Of a DNA stretch of 64,000 bases, positions 51,878 through 59,608 are shown piece after piece. How positions within the stretch are numbered: position 1 is the stretch's first letter; every line of letters starts with the position of its first letter. Source of the DNA: Aquisphaera insulae (GTDB lineage Bacteria > Planctomycetota > Planctomycetia > Isosphaerales > Isosphaeraceae); the NCBI RefSeq assembly GCF_011064615.1, contig NZ_JAALJH010000006.1:124001-188000 (forward strand). Reading direction: 5' to 3'. Below the pieces are notes generated by a model. The model saw only the letters and a program-made list of their open reading frames with translations. It searched no databases and was not told where the DNA came from. The translations under genes and the position numbers were made by a program.

Positions 51878-51949
51878 CCGAGCCGGAAGCGTGAGCGACG
51901 GTTCCCTCCGAAATGCGCAGGAAGACCGTCGCTCACGCTTCCGGCTCGG
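51878..51949. repeat. Perfect 25-bp palindromic element downstream of the M56 gene
   Basis: Arms 51878-51902 and 51925-51949 are exact reverse complements (start CCGAGCCGGAAGCG, end CGCTTCCGGCTCGG) around a 22-base loop. In translation it reads RAGSVSDG, typical of false ORFs over dispersed planctomycete repeats. Lying between convergent genes, it could also end transcription. Confidence 0.8.
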
Positions 51950-52022
51950 AACAGATCTCGAAGGCTCCCCTCAGACCGGGGCAAATTCCAACTTATCCGA
52001 TTTACATTCGCATGAATACGTT

Positions 52023-54995
52023 TTAATTCAGAGGCTGTGAGCTTCGCAGATACGAGAGCAGATCGCGCACCTGGGCGTCATCCAGCGGCTTCAGGATCCC
52101 CTCGGGCATCAGCGAGTGCTTCGACCCCTGGATCTCCTCGACGTCGTCGCGGCGGAGAGCAATATCCCGGCCGTCCGCGCCACGGAGGACCAGGGACTGC
52201 GGATCCTGCTCGGTCAGGATGCCAGCCAGCACCCGTCCGTCCTTCGTGGCCACCTGGACGGACTGGAATCCCTCGCGGATCTCGGCGTCGGGATCGACGA
52301 TGTTCCGGAGCAGGTTGGGCAGATCGTTCCGCATGTAGCTCGTCAGGTCCGGACCGACCTGGGCCCCCTCGCCGAAGAGGACGTGGCACTTGCCGCAGAG
52401 CCCCATGAAGACCACCTTCCCCCTGGCTCGGTCCGCGGCGCCGGTGCGGACCAGGGAATCCAGCCGCTCGACCTCGCGGCGAAGCTGCTCCGTCGCGGCG
52501 CCGCGGGCGTCGGGCCAGAGGCGGGCGAGGAGGGCGACGATCCGCGGATCGTGGTGGACGGAGAGGGTGCGAACCGTCTCGGGCATGATCCCCGCGCGCT
52601 CGATCCGGCCGGCGTCGATCGCCTGAAGCAACGCCAGCGCGGATCCCTTTCGCGCGGCCAGCAGCGTCTCCGCCGCGGCGCGGGCGTCATCGGGCATGGA
52701 GGGATAGCAACCGAGGATGGCCGGGGCGATCGAGGGGTCATCGAAGGGGAGCAGCGCGTTGAGGGCCGTGAGCCGCAGCTCGCCGCCGTCCTTCACGGCC
52801 AGCTCGCGAAGCGCCGGCACGACGCGAGCCTGGCGGGTCTCGCCCAGGGCCTCGACGACGGCGATCCGCCGCCGCGGGTCGGCCGACGGATCGGCGGCGA
52901 TCTTGAGGGCCTCGTCGACCGCGCCCGGCCGCCCGCGCCGGAGGTCCAGCAGCAGGGAGCCGCCCCCCGATCGCGCCAGTGCCGCGGCCAGCTCCTCCGG
53001 CATCGTGGCCAGCGAGCGCCCCTTCGTGGCGATCTCGAAGCCCTGCATGAGGAGGCTTCGGCTCCGCAGGTCGGGCGCCGCGTCGAGCAACTGAGCACAC
53101 GTGCGCAGGTCCTTCTGAGATCCCGCAGCCGCGAACCGCTGCATCAGCCGGGCCAGGATCTGCTGCTGAACGATCGGCCGGCCCCAAAGATCGCGGTCCC
53201 TCAGGAGCGTGAGCACGGCATCGCGATCGGTCCCGCAGCGGGCCTCGATGGCCCACCAGAGAAGCAGCGGGACGTGCACGTCGGCCGCGTCCTCGTCGCG
53301 AGCCAGCAGCCGCGCGACGATCGGCAGTCCCTGGTCCGCCGGCAGCCGGCGGGACGTGCAGGCGAGCTGGCTGCGGACCTCGACGTTGGGCTCGCGGACG
53401 GCCAGGGCGGCGAGGCTCGACGCGACGGTCGGCGACACCCGGCCGGAATCGCCGAGCAGGCGGATCGACCAGATCCGGACGTATGGATCGGCGTGTTCGA
53501 GGCCACGTCTCGACTCGGCCTCGTCCAGCCCGCCGCAGGCGTTCAGGCCCCAGAGGGCCTCGAGGGCCGCCTGACCGGATCCGGAATGGAACGCCTCGCT
53601 CAGCCGCGGGATGGCCGTGCGGTCACGCCGATCCGCGAGCAGCCGCAGGGCCGTGGCGCGCGCCCAGCGATTCCCGGTCAGCAGCACGGAGACCAGCTCG
53701 TCGCTGGACTTCTTGCCGAGATCGGGGACGGCCCGACGCGCGAACCCCGCCGCGGAAAGCCGGTAGACGCGGCCGTTGCTGGGGTCGATCGTCCCTTCGT
53801 GATGACGGAGGTGGGCGATCTGCCCCTCGTAGAAGTCGCAGACGTAGATCGAGCCGTCCGGCCCGGCCTTGATGTCGACCGGCCGGAACCAGGGATCGTC
53901 GGATCGGACCGCGTAGCCGATGTCGTGGGTCCGGAACGTCGACCCGTCGGGCAGGATCTCCGCCTCCACGACTCGCCCCTGGAGCGGTTCGACGCCGAAC
54001 AGCTTGCCGCGATCCTCGGGGCGGAGGGCGTCGCCCTCGTTGATCAGGAAATTATGCGTAAACCGCTCCACCTTCTCATGCTTCATGGCCGGGAAGTAGC
54101 CGAAAGCGTAGGGGTTCGAGAGCGGCCCGTGCTTCTGGAAGCCCTTGAGGGAATAGCCCCCCTGGACGTAGTGGAATCCCCGGGTATCGCCGCCGTTGTG
54201 GCCCGAGAAGATCCGCCCCTTGGCATCGATCTCGACGCCGAACGCGTTGCCGCCCCCCTCGGCGAAGATCTCGTATCGCTTCGACTCGGGATGATATCTC
54301 CAGATGAGCTGGCCGAGCGAGTGGACCGGTGTCTTGTCCAGCCCGGGGCGGATGACGTCGCCGCTCACCGTGCTCCCCTGGGCGGCGTAGAGCCAGCCGT
54401 CCGGTCCCCATCGCAGGCTATTGACGACCGAATGCGTGTCCTCGAGGCCGAAGCCCCGAAGGTGCACCACGGGGTCGCCGTCCGGGACGTCGTCCCCGTC
54501 ATGGTCGGGATAGAAGAGGAGATACGGCGGGTTCAGCACCCAGACGCCGCCGCGGCCCCGGACGCAGGACGTTGCGATGTTCAGGCCGTCGACGAACGTC
54601 TTGTGGCGTTCATAGGTCCCGTCGCCGTCGGCGTCCTCGTGGATGGTGATCCGGTCCAGGCCCCGGTCGCCCAGCGGCGGCGGCGCGGGGACCTTGTCGT
54701 AGACGGCCCGCCAGAACTTGTCGCGGCTCAACTCGACGAGCCCCGCCGGGTTGGGGTACTGGCGATACTCGACCAGCCAGAGCCGCCCGCGCTCGTCGAA
54801 GTTGAGGAAGACCGGCTGGGCGATCGTGGGCTCGGCCAGGACCGGCTCGATCCTCAGGCCGTCGGCCGCCACGAGTCGCCGAGCCGCCTCGGCCGGGGGC
54901 AGCGGCTTCGGCCGGGGTTCCTCGGCCGGCGACGGCGGCACGAGCACGAGGCCCAGGCAGAGCACGAGGAATCGTCGTTCGAAGCGGTTACTCAT
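52023..54995 (-). CDS. PVC-type haem-binding protein with membrane-dehydrogenase-like N-terminal domain
   Basis: 990 residues from ATG at 54995, chosen for its GGGGAG ribosome site; ATGs at 55001 and 55016 are alternatives, the latter overlapping the preceding stop. Signal peptide (FLVLCLGLVLVPPSPA). Residues ~40-520 form a beta-propeller-like 'putative membrane-bound dehydrogenase' domain (FLNFDERGRLWLVEYRQYP; GPDGSIYVCDFYEGQIAHLRH). HEAT-type helical repeats follow, then a C-terminal cytochrome-like domain with GLCGKCHVLFGEGAQVGPDL (haem motif ~867-871). Predicted periplasmic oxidoreductase feeding electrons to a cytochrome. Last gene of the six-gene operon. Confidence 0.92.
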   Translation of the reverse strand: MSNRFERRFLVLCLGLVLVPPSPAEEPRPKPLPPAEAARRLVAADGLRIEPVLAEPTIAQPVFLNFDERGRLWLVEYRQYPNPAGLVELSRDKFWRAVYDKVPAPPPLGDRGLDRITIHEDADGDGTYERHKTFVDGLNIATSCVRGRGGVWVLNPPYLLFYPDHDGDDVPDGDPVVHLRGFGLEDTHSVVNSLRWGPDGWLYAAQGSTVSGDVIRPGLDKTPVHSLGQLIWRYHPESKRYEIFAEGGGNAFGVEIDAKGRIFSGHNGGDTRGFHYVQGGYSLKGFQKHGPLSNPYAFGYFPAMKHEKVERFTHNFLINEGDALRPEDRGKLFGVEPLQGRVVEAEILPDGSTFRTHDIGYAVRSDDPWFRPVDIKAGPDGSIYVCDFYEGQIAHLRHHEGTIDPSNGRVYRLSAAGFARRAVPDLGKKSSDELVSVLLTGNRWARATALRLLADRRDRTAIPRLSEAFHSGSGQAALEALWGLNACGGLDEAESRRGLEHADPYVRIWSIRLLGDSGRVSPTVASSLAALAVREPNVEVRSQLACTSRRLPADQGLPIVARLLARDEDAADVHVPLLLWWAIEARCGTDRDAVLTLLRDRDLWGRPIVQQQILARLMQRFAAAGSQKDLRTCAQLLDAAPDLRSRSLLMQGFEIATKGRSLATMPEELAAALARSGGGSLLLDLRRGRPGAVDEALKIAADPSADPRRRIAVVEALGETRQARVVPALRELAVKDGGELRLTALNALLPFDDPSIAPAILGCYPSMPDDARAAAETLLAARKGSALALLQAIDAGRIERAGIMPETVRTLSVHHDPRIVALLARLWPDARGAATEQLRREVERLDSLVRTGAADRARGKVVFMGLCGKCHVLFGEGAQVGPDLTSYMRNDLPNLLRNIVDPDAEIREGFQSVQVATKDGRVLAGILTEQDPQSLVLRGADGRDIALRRDDVEEIQGSKHSLMPEGILKPLDDAQVRDLLSYLRSSQPLN

Positions 54996-55012
54996 GGCCA
55001 TGCTCCCCAACC

Positions 55013-56425
55013 TCATCGCGCCACCCGGAGGACCGGTTCCGGCAGCATCCTCTCGATCTCTCCCACGCGGTAGCCGAATCCGGGCCCGTGAACGGTCGAC
55101 AGATCGATCTCGCCGCCACGTCGTCGATAGAGGCCCGGATGGACGGCGGCCTCGGGCCGCGAGGCCTCGGGGTAGAACTGCATGCCGTTGGTCTCCACGC
55201 CCATGATCGTCCCCGCGTGGGCGGCGAGCTGGGCATGAGACACCTGGGCGAGCATCGGGTTGGTCAGGTCCTGGACCATCAGGGTCATGCCGTGCGCCCG
55301 GGCCCAGCAGAGCGAGAGGATCGCGCCGGTCTGCGTCTTGCAGGTCTTGAGCGCCACGCCCGACCAGCCGAGCTCGCGTCCCAGCCGGATCATCCGCCAG
55401 TCGTGGGCGCTCTCGTCCAGGAAGAGCGGCTTCCGCGCCGCGACCGGGCGGACGTCGATGCGAGCCGCCTCCAGGTCGTACGGGAACGGCTGCTCGACGT
55501 AGAGCGTCATCGCGTAGATCCTCGGCCGCTCGCGGAGCAGGCGGTCGAGGATCGCGACGACGTATTCGGGATCGCGGACCGTGCAGTTGAAATCCGCCGA
55601 GAGCCACGCCACGCCCTCCTCGATCGCCATCTCGCCGACGGCGACCAGGCGATCGAAGTCCCAGGCCGCGTCGTCGCCGCGCAGCTTGACCTTGAGGCAT
55701 TTCAGGCCGTCGCGGCGGATCCAGTCGCGGAGCAGGACGGGGTAGCCGTCGTCCGGCTCGTCGCCCGTCAGCTCGGCGTCGGTGACCGGGTCCTTGCCCC
55801 CCACGAGGTGCCAGGCGGGGATCCGATCCGGCCGGGGATGGACCAGGAACTCGTCCGGGTATCGGCCCCGGAAGTCGACGCCACTTCCGGCGACCGGTTC
55901 GAGGAAATGAGACAGGTCCCGATTCAGGAACCGATCGGTGTAGGTCTCATAGGTGGGGACGTCGTGGAGGATCCCGTAAGCGTCGTGGATCGCCAGGTCG
56001 AGGGCGGACGCGCAGACGAGCGCCGCGAGCCAGGGGACCGGCTCGGATCCCGATCGCTCGCGACGATTGAAATCGCGAAGCAACCGCGGGAGCACCCGCT
56101 CGAGGAATTCGTGCCCGACCTCCAGCGGGTGGCCGGGTTCGATCCCGGCCCTGATCCACTCCCCAACCACCTCTCCGGTGAATGCCCGTAGGGCCTCGTG
56201 CCGCTCCGAATAGCTCAAGCTCCCCGGCCAGACCCAGGCCACGCTCAGCGGGGTCTCCCCCCAGCCCTCGGCCCGGCGGCCCTTCCTGTCCTCGATCGTG
56301 ACGCAGACCCGGGCACACGTCACCTCGGTGGTGATCTCCGGACCGAACTTGAGCGGCACCCGGTTCTCGATCCGCACGAGATAGAGGCTCGCCGCGACGG
56401 GTCGAATGTCGGTGTCCTTCGCCAT
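55013..56425 (-). CDS. Enolase-superfamily (mandelate racemase/muconate lactonising-like) enzyme
   Basis: 470 residues from ATG at 56425. Metal-dependent abstraction of a proton alpha to a carboxylate; often sugar-acid dehydratase or racemase. Barrel motifs: CLKVKLRGDD (Lys at end of strand 2), WLSADFNCTV (first metal Asp), YVEQPFPYD (second metal Glu), PLFLDESAHDW (third), and SGVALKTCKTQTG (opposite-face Lys). N-terminal capping domain present. Slightly longer than usual (~370-400). In the operon between a transporter and a PVC haem protein, consistent with sugar-acid catabolism; exact substrate unknown. Confidence 0.88.
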   Translation of the reverse strand: MAKDTDIRPVAASLYLVRIENRVPLKFGPEITTEVTCARVCVTIEDRKGRRAEGWGETPLSVAWVWPGSLSYSERHEALRAFTGEVVGEWIRAGIEPGHPLEVGHEFLERVLPRLLRDFNRRERSGSEPVPWLAALVCASALDLAIHDAYGILHDVPTYETYTDRFLNRDLSHFLEPVAGSGVDFRGRYPDEFLVHPRPDRIPAWHLVGGKDPVTDAELTGDEPDDGYPVLLRDWIRRDGLKCLKVKLRGDDAAWDFDRLVAVGEMAIEEGVAWLSADFNCTVRDPEYVVAILDRLLRERPRIYAMTLYVEQPFPYDLEAARIDVRPVAARKPLFLDESAHDWRMIRLGRELGWSGVALKTCKTQTGAILSLCWARAHGMTLMVQDLTNPMLAQVSHAQLAAHAGTIMGVETNGMQFYPEASRPEAAVHPGLYRRRGGEIDLSTVHGPGFGYRVGEIERMLPEPVLRVAR

Positions 56426-56486
56426 CACTGTCCCTTTCCCGCTGGCTTCTCTTCCGTTCTTCTCTGAGCGCTGTATGCGTGTGTGG

Positions 56487-57935
56487 TCAGTCTTCCCCTC
56501 CCCAGCCGAGCGCCATGGCCGCCAATCCGACGAAGGGCAGAAGGGCCGCGAACATGAAGGCCGGGCCGAAGCCCCCGGTGGCGTCCTTGATTCGTCCGGC
56601 CTCCGGCAGGAAGCCCGCGACGAACAGGTTGCCCAGGCCGCCGAGGATGCCGACGACCAGGCCCGTGTGCGTCGCGGAGACGTCCTGGCAGGCCGAGAAG
56701 TAGTTGGCCATGAACGCGGCCGTCCCGAAGGCCATCACCATCAGCATCCCGACCGCGATGGCGTCATTCCGGATCAGTCCGACCCAGGCCCCGCAGCTCG
56801 TGAGCACCGCCGCCCCGGCCATGACCGCGAGCCGGGCCCGCCGCGTCCCCGCGCCTCGATGCACGAGCCGCCGCAGCGCGCCGCCGCCGAAAAGGTTGCC
56901 CGCATCGGCCGCAAGGTAGGGCAGGGCACTGATCAGTCCGCCCTTGAGGAAGTTCATCTTGCGGTCGTCCTGGAGGTACGTCGGCAGCCAGTTGACGAGG
57001 AAATGCCAGCAGAGGTTGATCGAGATACCCACCACGACCAGGACCCAGAACCGCCGGTGGCGAACGACCTGAGAGAGGCTGTTCGCCCAGTCCGGCCCGG
57101 CCGCGCCGGTTGGGAGCACGCGGGCGACGAGGAGCCCGCCGACCATCAGAGTCGCCGCGCCCCACCAGATCGCCCGCAGCCCGATCCAGGGCGCCGACGC
57201 CGCGACCATCGCCGCCAGGATCACGAGCAACACATAGGCTCGTCCCACCCTCGACGCGGGAGCCGGGTCCGTTCCGCGACCGGGTGAGATCTGGTCCGCA
57301 TGGTCTGCTCCTTCGGAGGCCGACACCAGGGCCAGCTTCCTCGAATACCACAACCACGGCCCGATCCAGAGGAACCCGATCGACCCGACTGCCAGGAACG
57401 CGGTCCGCCAGCCGTAGCGGTCCGCCAGCGGCGTGACGATCAGCGGGGTCAGCACCGCCCCGACCGCGGCCCCGGAGTTGAAGATCCCGCTCCCGAGCCC
57501 CCGGTCGGCGGGCGGCAGGATCCGCGACGTCACCCGAAGGGCGCACGGCCAGTTGAACGACTCCCCGACGCCCAGCAGGGCCCGACACCCCAGCAGGATG
57601 CCGAGCCCCGGGGCGAACGCCGCGGCGAGCCCCGCCGCCGACCACCAGCCGACCGCCGAGGCATAGACCGTCCGGACGTCGCGACGATCCGCGACCTGCC
57701 CCGCCGGGACCTGGAACAGCGCGTAGGTCAGCGAGAAGGCGGCCAGGACCCAGCCGTAGGATTCGTTGCTCAGCCCGTACTCGGCCCGGATCAGCGGCCC
57801 GACCAGCGCCATCGCCTGCCGGTCCATGTAGCAGAGGACCGTCGAGGCGAACATCAGCCAGCAGAGGCCCCACGCCCAGCGAGGCGCCCGAGGGGCCTCG
57901 GTTGCCGACACGACCTGGGACACTTCGACACTCAT
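56487..57935 (-). CDS. MFS transporter, hexuronate/anion:cation symporter-like
   Basis: 482 residues, 12 predicted membrane helices. N-terminal half: MFASTVLCYMDRQAMALVGP and the family loop GQVADRRDVRTVYASAVGWW; GVGESFNWPCALRVTSR resembles the ACS family that imports glucuronate, galacturonate and related sugar acids. The start overlaps the stop of the isochorismatase-ThuA gene (ATGA), so translation is coupled. Likely brings the operon's substrate into the cytoplasm. Confidence 0.9.
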   Translation of the reverse strand: MSVEVSQVVSATEAPRAPRWAWGLCWLMFASTVLCYMDRQAMALVGPLIRAEYGLSNESYGWVLAAFSLTYALFQVPAGQVADRRDVRTVYASAVGWWSAAGLAAAFAPGLGILLGCRALLGVGESFNWPCALRVTSRILPPADRGLGSGIFNSGAAVGAVLTPLIVTPLADRYGWRTAFLAVGSIGFLWIGPWLWYSRKLALVSASEGADHADQISPGRGTDPAPASRVGRAYVLLVILAAMVAASAPWIGLRAIWWGAATLMVGGLLVARVLPTGAAGPDWANSLSQVVRHRRFWVLVVVGISINLCWHFLVNWLPTYLQDDRKMNFLKGGLISALPYLAADAGNLFGGGALRRLVHRGAGTRRARLAVMAGAAVLTSCGAWVGLIRNDAIAVGMLMVMAFGTAAFMANYFSACQDVSATHTGLVVGILGGLGNLFVAGFLPEAGRIKDATGGFGPAFMFAALLPFVGLAAMALGWGGED

Positions 57936-59560
57936 GGACGCGTCTCGCCCCGGCCAAGCGACCAGCGGATTGCATTCGCGAGCAGCCGGTTGAAATCCTC
58001 GCTCCCGAAGTCGTCGATCTGGCCGAGCGACGTGTAGAAGACCCGGTTCCTCGAGGCCGGTTGGTTCGTCCAGGCGACCGGCTCCGGCTCCTGGCCCGGG
58101 ATCGATCCAATCAAGAGGGGCGTCGTCGTCGAGGCCAGCGGCCGGACCTTGTAGAGGCTCCCGTGGCCACGAACCCTGGCCGGATCCACGCCCGCGAGGA
58201 TCGGATGGTCCTTCGACCCGGGCGCGAGCGTGACGACGACCGGCGGGCTCTCGGCGTGATGATTCTGGTAGTTGCCCCCCAGCACCTCGGCGTCGAACGC
58301 CTCCCAGGCCGCGTGGCCCTCGGGCGGCACCTTGCCCTTCCGCGGGGCGAACGCGTGACTGGCCGTGCGGATGCCGATGACCGGCTTACCGGCCGCCACG
58401 AACCGGCGGAGAGCCTCGACCTGAGCCGGCGGGAATAGCCGGCGGCGAGCGCTCACGAGCAGACCATCCGCGCCCTCGAGCTCGCCGATAGCGGGCAGGT
58501 CGTCGGGATCCCGGGAGCTGCCCAGGAGGTACGTGACCCGGTAGTCCTTCGTCAGGTGTGAGGAGGCGAACGCGGGCAGCGAGACCTCGGTCCGGTACTC
58601 ATCCTCGTCGATCAGGAACGCGATCCGCGGGCGAGCGTCCCCCTTGAACCGAAATGGCGTCCCCCCCAGGATCTGGTCGCTGCTGATGCTCGGGCAGACG
58701 AACTTCTCGACGTGCTCGACCATCAGATCCGTGCCCGCGTGATGGCCGACGAACGGCGCCCTCGCCGGGTTGTACATCGTGTCCGTGAGGTCGCGCATCA
58801 GGACCACGTTCCTGCCGTTCTTCGCGAGCTGCCGCAGGCCGAACGGGCGCCCCAGGACGCACATATTCAGATGCACGCCCATCAGGATGACGTTCTTGAT
58901 GCCGCGAGACTCGAGGATGCTCCAGACCTCCTCGCCGCCGGCCGTGATGAAGTCGCGGGATTCGTCGATGGTCAGCAGGTCGGTCTGGGACTTCCAGGGG
59001 AGCTTCGGATTCCGGCCCATGCCGGCCAGCTTCTCCGCCCAGGCGGCGTGTTCGGCCGGGTCGTCGTCCTCGCCGCCGTCGGTCTGGTCGATCGGGTACT
59101 TACCCCGTTCCTCGGCCGGGATCCGGTCGCACCAGCTCCCGATCCCGGCCGGGATGTTCGACGCCCGGGGCACCTCGATCGCGCGGCGGCGGGCGGCATG
59201 GCCCTTGTAGAATTCCATGCAGTCGCTCGGGGCGTGGATGATCGTCGCCCCGCGCCCCCGGGCGGCCTTCAGCACGCGTTCCATCGTCGGGGCCATCTCG
59301 GCGCCCCGGCGGACGGCGTTGAGGCAGTGGTGGGCGTCCCACATGTCGCAGACGATGAGCGCCGTCTGATTCGGCGACCAGGCTTCCGCCTTCTCCACCA
59401 GGGCGAAGCGACCGGGATGATCGGGGGCCTCGACGCGGGACCGAAGTCGCAGGCGATAGGGGGACGCATCCTCCGCCTGAGCCGTGGCCGGAGCCGTCAG
59501 GACGAGGATCGCCGGCAAGAACCGGCCGGCAAGCCGGAGGAAGGAGGCGAGGTTTCGCAT
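57932..59560 (-). CDS. Isochorismatase-like hydrolase fused to a ThuA-like domain, secreted
   Basis: 542 residues from ATG at 59560. Signal peptide (LAGRFLPAILVLTAPATAQA). Residues ~60-290 form a cysteine-hydrolase (isochorismatase-like) fold: ALIVCDMWDAHHC (catalytic Asp), a Lys-containing middle, and VILMGVHLNMCVLGRPFG with the nucleophile Cys. Residues ~305-535 match the ThuA/trehalose-utilisation flavodoxin-like fold (RIAFLIDEDEYRT ... VIGIRTASHAFA ... GLGQ-type end). ThuA-like proteins occur in sugar-oxidation loci. The fusion puts two putative hydrolytic or ligand-binding units in one exported protein. Function inferred from domains. Confidence 0.87.
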   Translation of the reverse strand: MRNLASFLRLAGRFLPAILVLTAPATAQAEDASPYRLRLRSRVEAPDHPGRFALVEKAEAWSPNQTALIVCDMWDAHHCLNAVRRGAEMAPTMERVLKAARGRGATIIHAPSDCMEFYKGHAARRRAIEVPRASNIPAGIGSWCDRIPAEERGKYPIDQTDGGEDDDPAEHAAWAEKLAGMGRNPKLPWKSQTDLLTIDESRDFITAGGEEVWSILESRGIKNVILMGVHLNMCVLGRPFGLRQLAKNGRNVVLMRDLTDTMYNPARAPFVGHHAGTDLMVEHVEKFVCPSISSDQILGGTPFRFKGDARPRIAFLIDEDEYRTEVSLPAFASSHLTKDYRVTYLLGSSRDPDDLPAIGELEGADGLLVSARRRLFPPAQVEALRRFVAAGKPVIGIRTASHAFAPRKGKVPPEGHAAWEAFDAEVLGGNYQNHHAESPPVVVTLAPGSKDHPILAGVDPARVRGHGSLYKVRPLASTTTPLLIGSIPGQEPEPVAWTNQPASRNRVFYTSLGQIDDFGSEDFNRLLANAIRWSLGRGETRP

Positions 59561-59608
59561 GGTGGGCCGGGCTCCGCGGGTGTGATGGTCCGGGAAGGCG
59601 TGCTCATG

